Shown: one piece after another, positions 45,823 to 56,110 of the stretch
Layout of the letters: each line of letters opens with the position of its first letter
Position numbering within the stretch: the stretch's first letter is position 1
NCBI RefSeq assembly: GCF_019320115.1
Contig: NC_089587.1
Location: 84,988,384-85,052,383, forward strand
DNA: 64,000 bases
From: Miscanthus floridulus
Taxonomy: Eukaryota; Streptophyta; Magnoliopsida; Poales; Poaceae
Direction: 5' to 3'
The notes under the pieces: model-generated
Database searches by the model: none
What the model was told of the DNA's origin: nothing
What the model saw: only the letters and a program-made list of their open reading frames with translations
Program-made: the position numbers and the translations under genes

Positions 45823-46812
45823 CTACTCCTTGGGGCCATCATCAGGATCGGAGACGTCACCATCACCCCTAGGTGAAACTGCAGGCTTATCCTCGTTGTC
45901 GTTGTCAACGTCCATGCCAGCGGCGTCTGGTGGAGCATATGGGCCAACCCCATTGTAGAGCGCGTGAAACTCCTCGTGCAGGTAGCCATTGTATTCCTCT
46001 AGCTCATCGACCCTCTGTAGCAGAAGGTTTATTGCGTTCTAGGCTTCATTCCTTTCCTGAACCAGCTGTCCAATCATGCGGTCTGCATTGTTGTTGGCTT
46101 GAGTCAACATATGCACTCGCTGCATAGCTCTATCACCTCTCTCAACCGCCTGATCTCGCTATAAGTTCATATCAGCCAACTGCTCCTGCAAGCAAGCTAT
46201 AGCACGTGCCTGTCTCTTCTTCTGCTTCTTCCCTTTTAGCTTATCCTCACTATGCAAACCAGTCAAAGTCCAGTAGGTACTCTCGAGACCCTCATACGCT
46301 CTGATGGCAGCAAACATAGCACTCATTGCCTGGTTGTCGCTAGCCTGTCCTTCAGCTGGACCTCTGACCAATGCACTTCCTTGAGGCTGAACCCAAATGG
46401 CATCACGAGGATCATCCCTAGGAAAAGTACCAGCTAGAGCTGCAGCAAGCTCACTGGGAAATCTGCTCATAATGTCCCTGATGACATGGAAGGCTGCTCC
46501 CTCCGCACCCTCAGCTGGAGTGTGACCCTCAAACTCCAAATGCCAACCATCCCAATCTAGAGCATCACCGAGAGCAGGAACCATGATCTCCACTACTGCG
46601 AGTCCATCCTCTGCTAACTGGCTCTCGTTCCAAGAGTACACCGGCTCTTGACCCTCTGGGTACCCCACATCATGGAGCACTCTCCAAAGCAAAGTCGGCA
46701 TGCCAAACTCGCTCAAGAAGGTGTCCGTGGTGCGGTGCTCCCTCAGGGCCAACGGACGTCGAGGTGCTCTTCCGCCGGTGAACTTACAGGCGGTCTGCTT
46801 CGTGCGGGCCAT
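45823..46812 (-). pseudogene. Extra ORF upstream of gag with a histone H3 tail-like N-terminus
   Basis: The ATG at 46812 opens MARTKQTACKFTGGRAPRR. After Met, 16 of the first 21 residues equal those of histone H3, including the K4 context ARTKQTA, K9, TGG and APR. H3 R8 is Cys and S10 is Phe; each codon (TGT, TTC) is one C-to-T change from an Arg or Ser codon. There is no histone fold. Residues 25-215 are an unrecognised, mostly soluble domain (MPTLLWRVLHDVGYPEGQEP, then DWDGWHLEFEGHTP); the C-terminal third is coiled-coil-like and ends in an acidic tail (DVDNDNEDKP). Two in-frame TAG codons (46159-46161 and about 46039) interrupt 329 codons. TTTTGCTACAG just before the ATG resembles a splice acceptor. 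Function unknown; an H3 decoy or chromatin-tethering role is conjecture. Confidence 0.7.
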
Positions 46813-47585
46813 CTGTAGCAAAAGTCCTTTCATTACCTTGGGGAAACATATTTTAGGTGATACAACTTTTATCAAAAGGAGATAATCAATTTATAAGGGG
46901 AGGAATGCCTGACATGAATGAAATGCATAAGTAACATGATGTATGTACGTGTCGTACGTTCTCACAAACTTAGGAAATAAATAATTTCTAACGACGAATT
47001 TGGTGGCATACAACGATCTCTCAATACGTAGCTAATATGTTCTACACGATAGCGTTGTTATGTACCTGTAGAAGATTCATTTCAGCCCAAATTTCCAATG
47101 AATGCATAAAAGCAGTAAAGTTTTATCTACACGCTCTACACGAATCTCCAGATACGTGTACAATGGTAGTAACTACCCGAACCATCGTCCTACTGACGGC
47201 ATCGCCTCAACAGACAGAAGACCCATACATGAGATACCTTTGTAAAACATGCGTAGAACATGTAATTACTCTAGTATCATATAAGCATTCACCCTAGATC
47301 GGCGGTGTATCCGATCATGCTCTCACAACCCACACTTACCGACGCGTAGAGGCAAATGATCCATTCATTACCACTCAAACAAGTGACACTCATACAATAG
47401 CACGTCGTATGAGCGACGAAAGAGAAATATGATGCAAGAACCCCAAGTCAGTACTTAATTAAGCCACCTAAAGTCCTTAACTGGGCATAAAGGATATGAT
47501 CACTAGCACACTTTATAGTTTTAAAATCATATTTTCCAAATGCTTTTTTGTTTTAAATACACTTGTGAACAGTAACATGCTAAAC
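46813..47585 (-). other. Leader between primer site and first ORF of the chromodomain-type element
   Basis: About 770 bp have no convincing ORF. This is the expected place for packaging signals, and a splice acceptor-like sequence ends it. Confidence 0.5.
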
Positions 47586-47601
47586 CATGCTCTGATACCA
47601 G
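47586..47601 (-). other. Primer-binding site, initiator-Met tRNA type
   Basis: On the minus strand TGGTATCAGAGCATGG follows the 5' LTR after two bases and matches the usual initiator methionine tRNA primer site of plant Gypsy and Copia elements. Confidence 0.95.
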
Positions 47602-47602
47602 C

Positions 47603-50600
47603 TGTAACAGAACCGACCAATTATACAAAATTAAGTAAGAAAATTATCCGCCAGGGCAGACGATTTAGCAAACTTAAGCCCGTATAACCCGGTAGTCCGT
47701 GAAATCGCGAAGGATTTCAAACTAACTTTCATTCCAGCCAAGATCGTAATAAGTTTAGCGGTCACCATCACATATTACATAAAAGTTCACAGTCTCAGAT
47801 ACATCAGAGTTTTATCATAGTTATTACAAAACTAGTTCGAATAAAAGTAGCGGAAGTCATTTGTTCAAACCATACACACTCATGCGGAGTTTTAATATAG
47901 TGCCAGTGAATGATCATCTCCAACAAAAGCATCAGACGAGACGTAAAGAATGACCATGCCCATGGTCCTAAGCATCACCCATCGTAGGATAAAGGCAGTT
48001 GATACAGTAGCCGTAATACATCTGCCCATCTACAACAAGTGGGAATAAAACCCTAAGTACGAGAAGGTACTCAGCTAGACTTACCTGACATAACCGAAAA
48101 TAAGCGACACCAAGGATTATGAAGGGCTTTATAGTAGGGTAGCTGACTCATTTGCAAAAAGAAGCATTTTTAGCATTTCAAGAACTTCTCAAAAAGCTTT
48201 ATTGCCACGTTAATTATTATTAACATGTCGACTAGATTTGCACCTATACTAGAGTAAACAAGTGATTAAGCAGATAATGATAACCAATGATCATTAAACA
48301 ACTTCCATACTGTCATATTCATTATAACTGTCCAAGTGTTCCATAACATTTACTACGATGAAGTAACTCAAGTCAAGTGCTCACTATCCAGGAGCGATGG
48401 CGATTCGAATCGATTCCTAACCAGCTGGTGATTTATTCCTTACACAAACCTCACTCACCCGCTAAAGTGAGATATTGATCACCGAGTCAACTTTCCAGGA
48501 ATCTCGAGTTTGCCAGGAACCACATGTACCCGAGGGCCGACCGACTGCACTTTGGTCTTATCATCCCGCCCCCGTGTCCTACCACACCTGCTCCGGCACA
48601 GTGCATTGTGGGCAATCTACTTGGCTCGAAAAATCTCCCAGCTTCGCGGTCGGAAGGTACTTTATCCGGCCAGCTAAATGTAAGGCATGCGTTCAACATG
48701 ACTCGAGGCCCAACAATGGTCGGTCCTTAATCGACACAGACGGAAAACACTACAGTCTGAAACTCTGCAAGTCTCCGTCCGGTCTCAATTTCATTTAACG
48801 CTTAGTTATACCATGACTTCATAGTCATCCAAGCAGATCCAGGTAACCACCTATAGCTCGCAGGTGACAGGAAATCACCCGACTTCTACCGGTCTAAGCC
48901 AGCTAAGCAATGACTCGACTGCGGATACCAGGGTAACAAGGATATAGTATAACAAAGGTAAACAAGGTATAATGCAGTAATAGTTGCAAACAACTCCTGA
49001 ACATAATGCATCAATTAAGTAAAGCATTTAATTAAATAATTGCAAACCGGGAGAAAATGCTCCGGGGCTTGCCTCTCTCGAAGGAGCTCGGACGGTGATC
49101 GGGGTAGTCCGGAAGTTCCTCAATGTCCTCCTCGTCGGCTTCTGGCACTTCCTGTGGCTGCACCTCAAACTGCTCCTTGGGCTCCTCGAGTATGACGACT
49201 GGGTTCTCGGTTTGCGATCCTGTATGATGCAATGCGCGTAAGTGATTATGCAAACGGTGCATCGAATGAGATGAATGCAATGGATATGTTTAAATGCAAG
49301 GTAGTCAACATCATCCAAGAAACTATACTACAAGCACATGTCATCTACTGCATTCTCTTCTACTACTAATATGTTAAGCCAACATATCTTATGAAATGCC
49401 TCAAAGATACACCAAAGCTATTATTATTAACTAACCTTGTATTAAAGAGGATTATTTTATTTCCTTTTTACTTAGGGCTACAACAGAAATCTATATTTCT
49501 GTTGCTTATAAAAATCTGAAAAAATTACAGTAGCATGGTACTACTCTAATTAGCCTACCATCATATTTTCATGGTGTTTGAATGAGTGAACCAGTCTACA
49601 CAAAAATCACAAACTATGGCATAAAAATACTTTGAACTGTGAAAAGTGTCAAACAACAAAATTAATATTTTTCCAAGGTTCTTCATAGCATACAATGACT
49701 GTACAAAAATTATCACATGCATGTTTTATACAAAATTTGTTCTCTAGCAAAAATAACAAAAATCAGCCATTAAAGGTACTTGAACTACACCTAAAACTTT
49801 TCCCACAGCACATGCATGAAACATATTTTTCCTAGGAAGTACATGACATAAGAAGATTATCAAACTTGAATTCATATTTTTCTGAAGCCTATAGATTTTT
49901 CTACACATTTTTCAAGTTGTCAGCAATATACATGATTAAATAAAATCCTACAGAAAAGTATCCCAAAAATGACATGCAATAATTTTCCCAAGTAGATCTG
50001 ATGCTAAGGAACCTAGCAAAATTTGTTTGAACAAATTTGGATCAAATTTGAGCACCCAAACATTTTTCAAACCATTTTAGATTTCAAATAATAAAGAATA
50101 AATGAAAACAAATCATTTAAACAATGCTGGGCCGGCCCGCGGGAAACAACTGGCCCATGGCCACATCTAGCCCACGCGGTCTGAGCGAAAAGGGAGCGCG
50201 GCGGCCTGGTAGGGCCTCGGCCCACGGCCGCTTTTGGCCTGGCCGGCCTGGCTGGCTAAGGCAGAGTGCCTCGCCGGTGTGCGCGCTGGCGCGGCGGCGC
50301 GGCTCGGCCAGCGGCCGGCGGCCATCTCCGGCCACGGCAGGGTGAGCTGGCGAGCGCACGGGATGTGCGAGGAGAAGGCGAGTGCGGTAGGGTAGCTAGG
50401 CGAGGCTAGAGAGGAGAAGGAAGACGGCTTCCATGGCGGCCGAGCACGGCGGCGCCATGGCCGTCGGTGGCGAGACGCGGGGAGGCTCGACCTGTGCTCG
50501 GAAGGCGGTGCAAGCTCGAGTGCGACTTGAAGGAAAGTGAGGCGGAGTTGCGGGCGCGAGGAATCGGGGAATGGCGCGGTGGTGCGGGAGCTCGACGCCG

Positions 50601-51510
50601 GCGGAGCGCGTCGGTGAGCTCGGCAGCACAGGCACGCGCTGCTGCTGTTGCTGCGCTTGAGGGAGTGGGAGTGCGAAAGGAGGTGCGCAGCGAGGGCAGC
50701 AGATGTAGGCGGGCGTGTGGGAGCGGGTTCAGGCCACGGCTGCCGCGCGGCGTGAGTTGCCAGCACAAGGCGGCCACGCGGCGGGCATCGCCTGACGCGG
50801 TCGGGAGCGTGGCGCGGCGAACGGCGTGGCGCGCGGAGAAGGAGCCAGCGCGCGGGGCTAGGCTGGGCCGAGGAGAGGTGGGCTGGCGCGGAAGGCGCGC
50901 TGCTGCGGGCGGCTTTGCTGGCGCGCTGGGCCGGCTTCGGCAGGCGGGCCAGAAGCGAGGCGGCGGCCCGCGAAGAAGAAAGATCCTTTTCCAAATAAAA
51001 ATTTTCAAGGAATTTTTAAATGCCATCTTTCAAATATTATTTTGAGCAAGAAAATGACCTCTTTTGAAAATGTACCAAAAATGAAAGTTGCTTAGAATTT
51101 AATTTTCTACAACTTTGCTTTTATGACCAAAGCCAAATTCTTTCTAAATTTTGAATTGTAACATCAAGGTCCATGTTTAGCTCAAAACCCTAATTTTTGG
51201 AATTTATTTTTGAAGCCAAATTTTGAATTAATTTGAATACAAACATTGCTCCAAAAATTTAACTAAACATTGCTAGATGATTTACAATAGTAGCCAAACA
51301 TGTTTTACTAACCTAGCAAGAAAAATTTAGGGCAAAACAATTCTTAAACAGGTGTATGCAGCATTCAGGTTTCACGCATGTTTCAGATGTTTCAAAGCAA
51401 TGTTTCAATTGTTATTCACATGATTAAGCATGTATAATTTGGATGCTTGATGATGCATGATATGCGTGATTCGCAGTGCCTAAATGCAGGCAGAACACTG
51501 GGGTGTTACA
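47603..51510 (-). repeat. 5' LTR of the chromodomain-type element (3,908 bp)
   Basis: It is the partner of 37008-40923 and has the same GC-rich internal block at about 50130-50990. It ends at TGTTACA with TTCAC outside. Confidence 0.95.
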
Positions 51511-51515
51511 TTCAC

Positions 51516-52360
51516 ATCCTCATGAATTTTAGGGCAATTGTTCCCTAAATGCCCAATGTTTCCACACTCTTCACATATCATGCAAGAATCATGAATGTGC
51601 ATGACTTCTTGCTTCTTATTAGCTCGATCTTCGAGCTTCTTCATCTGTAGGTCCATCTTGGTAGACAACATGTCTACCTCCTTGAGTTGATGCATACCTC
51701 CACTTCTCTTGCGAGTCTGAACTCATTCTTCATTCTAGCCTTGGTTGGAGGTCATCTTCTCCACAAGAGTTGTTGCAGCTGGGAGTGTGAGTGATAGAAA
51801 AGCACCTACAGCAGTAGCATCCATAGTCTCAAGGGTACTGTTGGTCAACCCATGGTAGAAAGTCTACATGAGTAGCCAATTCTCCATCCCATAATGAGGA
51901 CATTCTGATATATAATCTTGAAAACATTCCCATGTCTCAGGGACAGATTCATCGTGTTGTTGCTAAAAACTTGAGATTCTCCCACGCAAAGCATTGGTCT
52001 TGCCTATGGGTAAAGAACTTTTGCTAGGAAGACAGTGGAGCAATTATCCCATGTAGTGTTTCTATCTTTGTTGGTGTAGAACCATTGCTTCGCCTTTCCT
52101 AAGAGTGAGAATGGAAAGAGGCAAAGTAGTATGGCGTCTCTGGTCACTCCCTTAATGGTGAAAGTGCTATAGATCTCTAGAAAGTGTTGGAGATGAGCAC
52201 TCGCATCTTCATGTGCCTTCCCACAAAACTGGCTTGCTTGCACCATGTTGATCAGAGCTGGCTTGAGCTCAAATCCATTGTGTCCAACATTGATCGCCGG
52301 TCCAGTACGGACGTTGGCCGTAGTTAGAGCAGAGAACTCATGGAGAGTCTTATCAGCCAT
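51516..52360 (-). pseudogene. gag: Gag N-terminal part of the Athila-like element, upstream of the insertion
   Basis: The frame starting at 52360 reads MADKTLHEFSALTTANVRTG, then MVQASQFCGKAHEDASAHLQ and LFPFSLLGKAKQWFYTNKD, the retrotransposon gag capsid pattern of Athila-type elements (cleft residues W-F and the LGKA block). The frame breaks after 52004. Frame 51695-51516 shows a clean zinc knuckle CEECGNIGHLGNNC (CX2CX4HX4C), after which the inner element interrupts. Confidence 0.85.
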
Positions 52361-52637
52361 GGCTTTAAATTCAGGTGTTAAGCTTTGCCTTATTCGGTTG
52401 TCTTCCTACTCTAAATCTAAAACTTTCTTGAGTTTAGCCTTAGTTCTCCTAAGTAATACTTCTAGATCATCAATGTAGTTTGTTGGAAGGTCAAAACTGG
52501 TCATATATTACCCTGCATAAGATACACAAGTAGAAAAAATAAGGGTAAGCCTGTTTGAGCAGAGGTCAATGGTTATCTCGATCACATCAATAAGTATAAG
52601 TTTATCAATACTTCTTTTGCCTAGCTACCTTCCTCGG

Positions 52638-52654
52638 CAATGGCACCAGAAATG
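52638..52654 (-). other. Primer-binding site of the Athila-like element
   Basis: On the minus strand TGGTGCCATTGCCGAGG lies a few bases from the 5' LTR. It resembles the TGGCGCCGTTGCCGGGG site usual for Athila elements. Confidence 0.75.
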
Positions 52655-52656
52655 CT

Positions 52657-53222
52657 TGTTGGCATTTCTTAACATCGCTACCAAGAATAATGTTTTGAAT
52701 GTAATCTCTAGAAATGATGCCAGAAATGCTTGTTGGTATTTACTTGTGACTTGAAAGAATATATGAGTGAAAAGGATCTACAAGCGCACAGATAATATAC
52801 CATTGTAGCACTTCATCCGGGAGTATTCCAGGTATTGTTATTTATATTTTTACCACAGGGAAGGTTTGGCATGGACATTTATTGATAACTTATACTATTG
52901 ATGGAGAAGTAAACCATAACCAATATTCTTACTCATAATAGGGGTAAGTCAAGAGGTAAATGTATATATGAATGGTGCGGTGTGGAGTCCTCTGAAGTCT
53001 TCTAGAACCTTCTGGTGTCCATTTTGTTGCGGAATATCGTGATTAAAACTGACATCTAGGTCCACCTTGACGGTTTGCTGGATAAACCCTGCAGAAAATA
53101 CAGATTCACCAAAACTCATGGAATTTGTTAGTTTAAACCCCTAGACCTTCATTGGTGATTATATTTATGCCTATATACATGTTATATTAATGGTTTATAA
53201 TGGTTGTTAACTATTGTCAACA
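52657..53222 (-). repeat. 5' LTR of the Athila-like element, internally deleted (566 bp)
   Basis: It matches both ends of the 1,464-bp partner LTR but lacks the segment equivalent to about 31893-32790. The deletion joins GAATGGTGC to GGTGTGGAGTCC, and a GGTG stretch lies at both breakpoints. Confidence 0.88.
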
Positions 53223-53694
53223 ATAGGCATGTTGGACTTCTCTCTATAGAAATTAAATTGTGTGGATAATAATACTAAAAGGTAAATTCACCGGCAAATA
53301 AAAAAATAATAACATGATTGGGTATTGGATATCTTGATGTGTACCTTCAATTGTTTTCATAAATTATAGTCTTCCATTGAGTTGTTTGCTGAAATTTTTG
53401 AGGATAATTTGGAAGTCCATACCAATGATGTTTGGCTTGCCATTTGTTGGTTTTTGACTTTTTTTCTTCATGAATGGTGTCGCTAACATAATTATGTCGT
53501 TGCTCTAAAGTCATTAACACATTGTTGTTGCATCGTTGAAATTATTTGATATGTATTTGTTGTGATCTTGAAAAGGTGATGATAATATTATTATGTTTCC
53601 ATCCTAGTCAGGTATGTGCCGCTCCTTTTAGAATCATCTCGTTAGTGTAGATGACTTCCTAGGTTGGCAAGATGTTCTGTAGGTAGCTTTTTCC

Positions 53695-53725
<31 letters not shown>

Positions 53726-54900
53726 GTGTATATATATATATATAATCAATAGATGTGACAATAATTAGATTGATATATTAATCAAAATATAGTATTTAAT
53801 GGAAAAGTTGCATGTGGAAGAAAGTAGGAATATTGGTAGATTACCTTATTTATCTTGCCATTATATATCGTTGTAGTTTCTGCTTCTGAAGGTCGCATGT
53901 GATGGCCTTGTGCATCAATGTGCCATTGAAGCCTTGCTGGTGTTTGCTTATAGTCTATATTTATTAGTGGGATTGGATTCCACCACCATCAGATAGATTT
54001 GTTTTTTGTTTTTTTTTTTGATGAACTCAGGAAGATAGATTAGTTAATTATAGATATAGGTTAGGCACACTTTTTGGCTGGTGGCAGTATGTTTTAGAGA
54101 TTTTTGGTGAGATACTGGGTCACGTTTATTAATTGCATGTCCTCGTGATGAATTCATTGGTTTTCAAGGTCGATTGTCTAGAGCTTAATATTTAACAACA
54201 TGTTATTATAATACCTTTTTTATTTTACTTAAAAACAATGCAGATTCTAGGCTACACTCTTTGCTACTGCAATGCAAAAAAGTCATTATAGCTTGGACTG
54301 TGATAATTAAGATATTAAATTTATTATACTGATAGAAATAATTGTTGTGTAGTACTATTGTTTTACAAACACATTGAACGCTTAAAATTAGATTGCCAAT
54401 GTTGATATGGAGTAATGTTTCAGTCAATGTATAATAAACTTATTTAAATAACAATGGTTATTAATTATTTGTTGTAATAACTTATATGGATTTTTAAGCG
54501 TCGATTTAGTGTTATATATTTTTTATTTTATAAAGTAGATTACCAGTTTGAAATGTCATAATATTTTAGTTGGAATATAAACTTATATTAGTATTACATG
54601 TAGATTTAGACATGTTTTTATTTATTTTTTATAACAATGAAGGTTGATAATTTGGATAATCAAAAGTTTTACTTTATATTATGTTTGTTAGTGACATACG
54701 TGTGTAATTCTGCTACAAAACTTAAGAAATACTTTGCATTAATCTTTCATAATAATAAATGTAGGTAATTTAAATACAAATTTATGGGCTATTTTGATTT
54801 ATGGTTCATAAATGGCAGATGTGCAAAATTTAGAGAGTTTTAATTTCAGCTTTCGCATGGCCATGAAAATTGCGTCATCTTTATTTATTTATATATATAA
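53223..54900. other. AT-rich DNA, no gene recognised
   Basis: There is a TA/TG microsatellite at about 53695-53745 and T runs near 54005. Open frames are short and without domains. Confidence 0.6.
53695..53745. repeat. TA-rich microsatellite
   Basis: TATATA runs alternate with TGTATATATATGTG and extend over about 50 bp. Confidence 0.9.
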
Positions 54901-55387
54901 CTAGGTAGCGTGCCCGTGCGCTACTATGGGACAACAAAACTTTTATACTAAATACACACGGATCGCACAAAGAGATTATATTGCACACCTACTATTTACA
55001 ATTCCAAAAATATATATTCTAACCTCTAAATTTCTTTTTGACAAAATTAATGTGCAGTTTGTTGAAAGATTAAAAAGATGCCAGCCACCATGTACCCTCT
55101 AGCTATCAGATTTTGTCGTCCCTTGCCACAGCGTACTTCTAGTTTCATAAATGTGCATGTGCCGACTCGTGGAGTCTATTTTGCAAGTCCAGTACTTAGC
55201 TTAAGTTGCGCCTTACACTCAGGTCCATCTCCACCACTCAATTGTCAATATGCATTTGAAACTGGAAACAAATTCAACTATCAAAAGGATTCAATAATAC
55301 TAAAGAAAATGGGAACAAAATATCAGCATGCTATGCAATGTAACTTCTGTTTTGCCAACATAAAAGAAACTTATCCGTGCTAAAGGA

Positions 55388-56110
55388 TCACAGGTTCATA
55401 GTGTACAATGTCAGAAGAGCATCCTTACCAGGTTTCAAGTTTCTATACATTATGCCATTGGCATGTAAACAGTCCATTGCACAGTTAATTGCAGTGTGTG
55501 ATGTGTGTATCTAGTTGGCTAGGCCAAATACTATTTAGATAAGTTTTTAGTGACATTCCTGGTAGTAGCTCAATAACAATCACCATCAATGGTCCCTTCC
55601 CAGCTCCAATGAACTGCATGAGTGCATAAACAGTTGTGAGAAGGTCCCAAAAAATGACAATCTATGTAGCCACACAAACATGTCATTCAGACCAGGAAGT
55701 ACCTTGACAAGATTCTCATGTTTCACTTTACACATTATATTTACTTCTCGACTGAAATAGGGTTCAAGTGTTGCTTTTTCTTTAGGAGTTTTTCCACGGT
55801 TAAGAACCTATCACTACAATTTGATCACCATACCTATTTAGAGATACAAGGAATACAGGACTACTGAATATGACTTAAACATACTAAAAGACAAATGAAA
55901 ATAAACTAAAACAACAACTAATGCAGATACTTAAAATTCAGTCCAATAAAGTAGCCACATACATGTGAAAAATTAGGTGTGAGTATGCATGCCTCAAAAA
56001 TATAGTTACTTCCCCTTATGGATCTTCCTAGTTTGTTCCCAACGAACATCAACTTAGGATCAACAAGAAGCTCCCTATCTTTAGGATGCTGGAGATCAAA
56101 GTAATTAGAT
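55388..56110 (-). pseudogene. Raf-like Ser/Thr protein kinase gene fragment
   Basis: Three exons are visible. Exon a (about 56105-55990) reads LLVDPKLMFVGNKLG, the start of the kinase N-lobe with a damaged glycine loop. Exon b (about 55834-55703) begins YGDQIVVI and ends KVKHENLVK|GTACTT; a 2-base loss removes the VAIK lysine region and shifts frame. Exon c (55613-55388) reads FIGAGKGPLMVIVIELLPGM and then HANGIMYRNLKPG, where the HRDLKPD catalytic loop has become YRNLKPG, and stops soon after. The motifs fit plant Raf-like/HT1- or STY-type kinases. The C-lobe (DFG, APE) is absent. It has neither a catalytic Lys nor a catalytic Asp and is inside the Helitron. Confidence 0.8.

Larger units (their letters stand above)
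37008..51510 (-). mobile_element. Chromodomain-type Gypsy retrotransposon (Tekay/Del-like), with an extra H3-tail-like ORF
   Basis: The 3.9-kb LTRs at 37008-40923 and 47603-51510 (TGTAACA...TGTTACA) are flanked by perfect TTCAC duplications (37003-37007 and 51511-51515). Minus-strand order is 5' LTR (right), TGGTATCAGAGC initiator-Met-type primer site, leader, H3-tail-like ORF, gag, protease, reverse transcriptase, RNase H, integrase with a chromodomain-like end, polypurine tract, 3' LTR. Long LTRs plus the chromodomain suggest the Tekay/Del lineage. Each ORF has in-frame stops, so this copy is dead or depends on others. Confidence 0.93.
31567..53222 (-). mobile_element. Athila-like Gypsy LTR retrotransposon, split by an inner element
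   Basis: The LTRs are at 31567-33030 and 52657-53222 (TGTTG...CAACA ends). The flanks ATGGG and ATAGG are a target duplication with one change. Minus-strand order is 5' LTR (right), TGGTGCCATTGCCGAGG primer site, gag, two protease-like domains, a long non-coding region, polypurine tract, 3' LTR. No reverse transcriptase or integrase is visible, so it was probably non-autonomous or lost pol. A 14.5-kb chromodomain-type element interrupts gag at 37008-51510. Confidence 0.85.
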
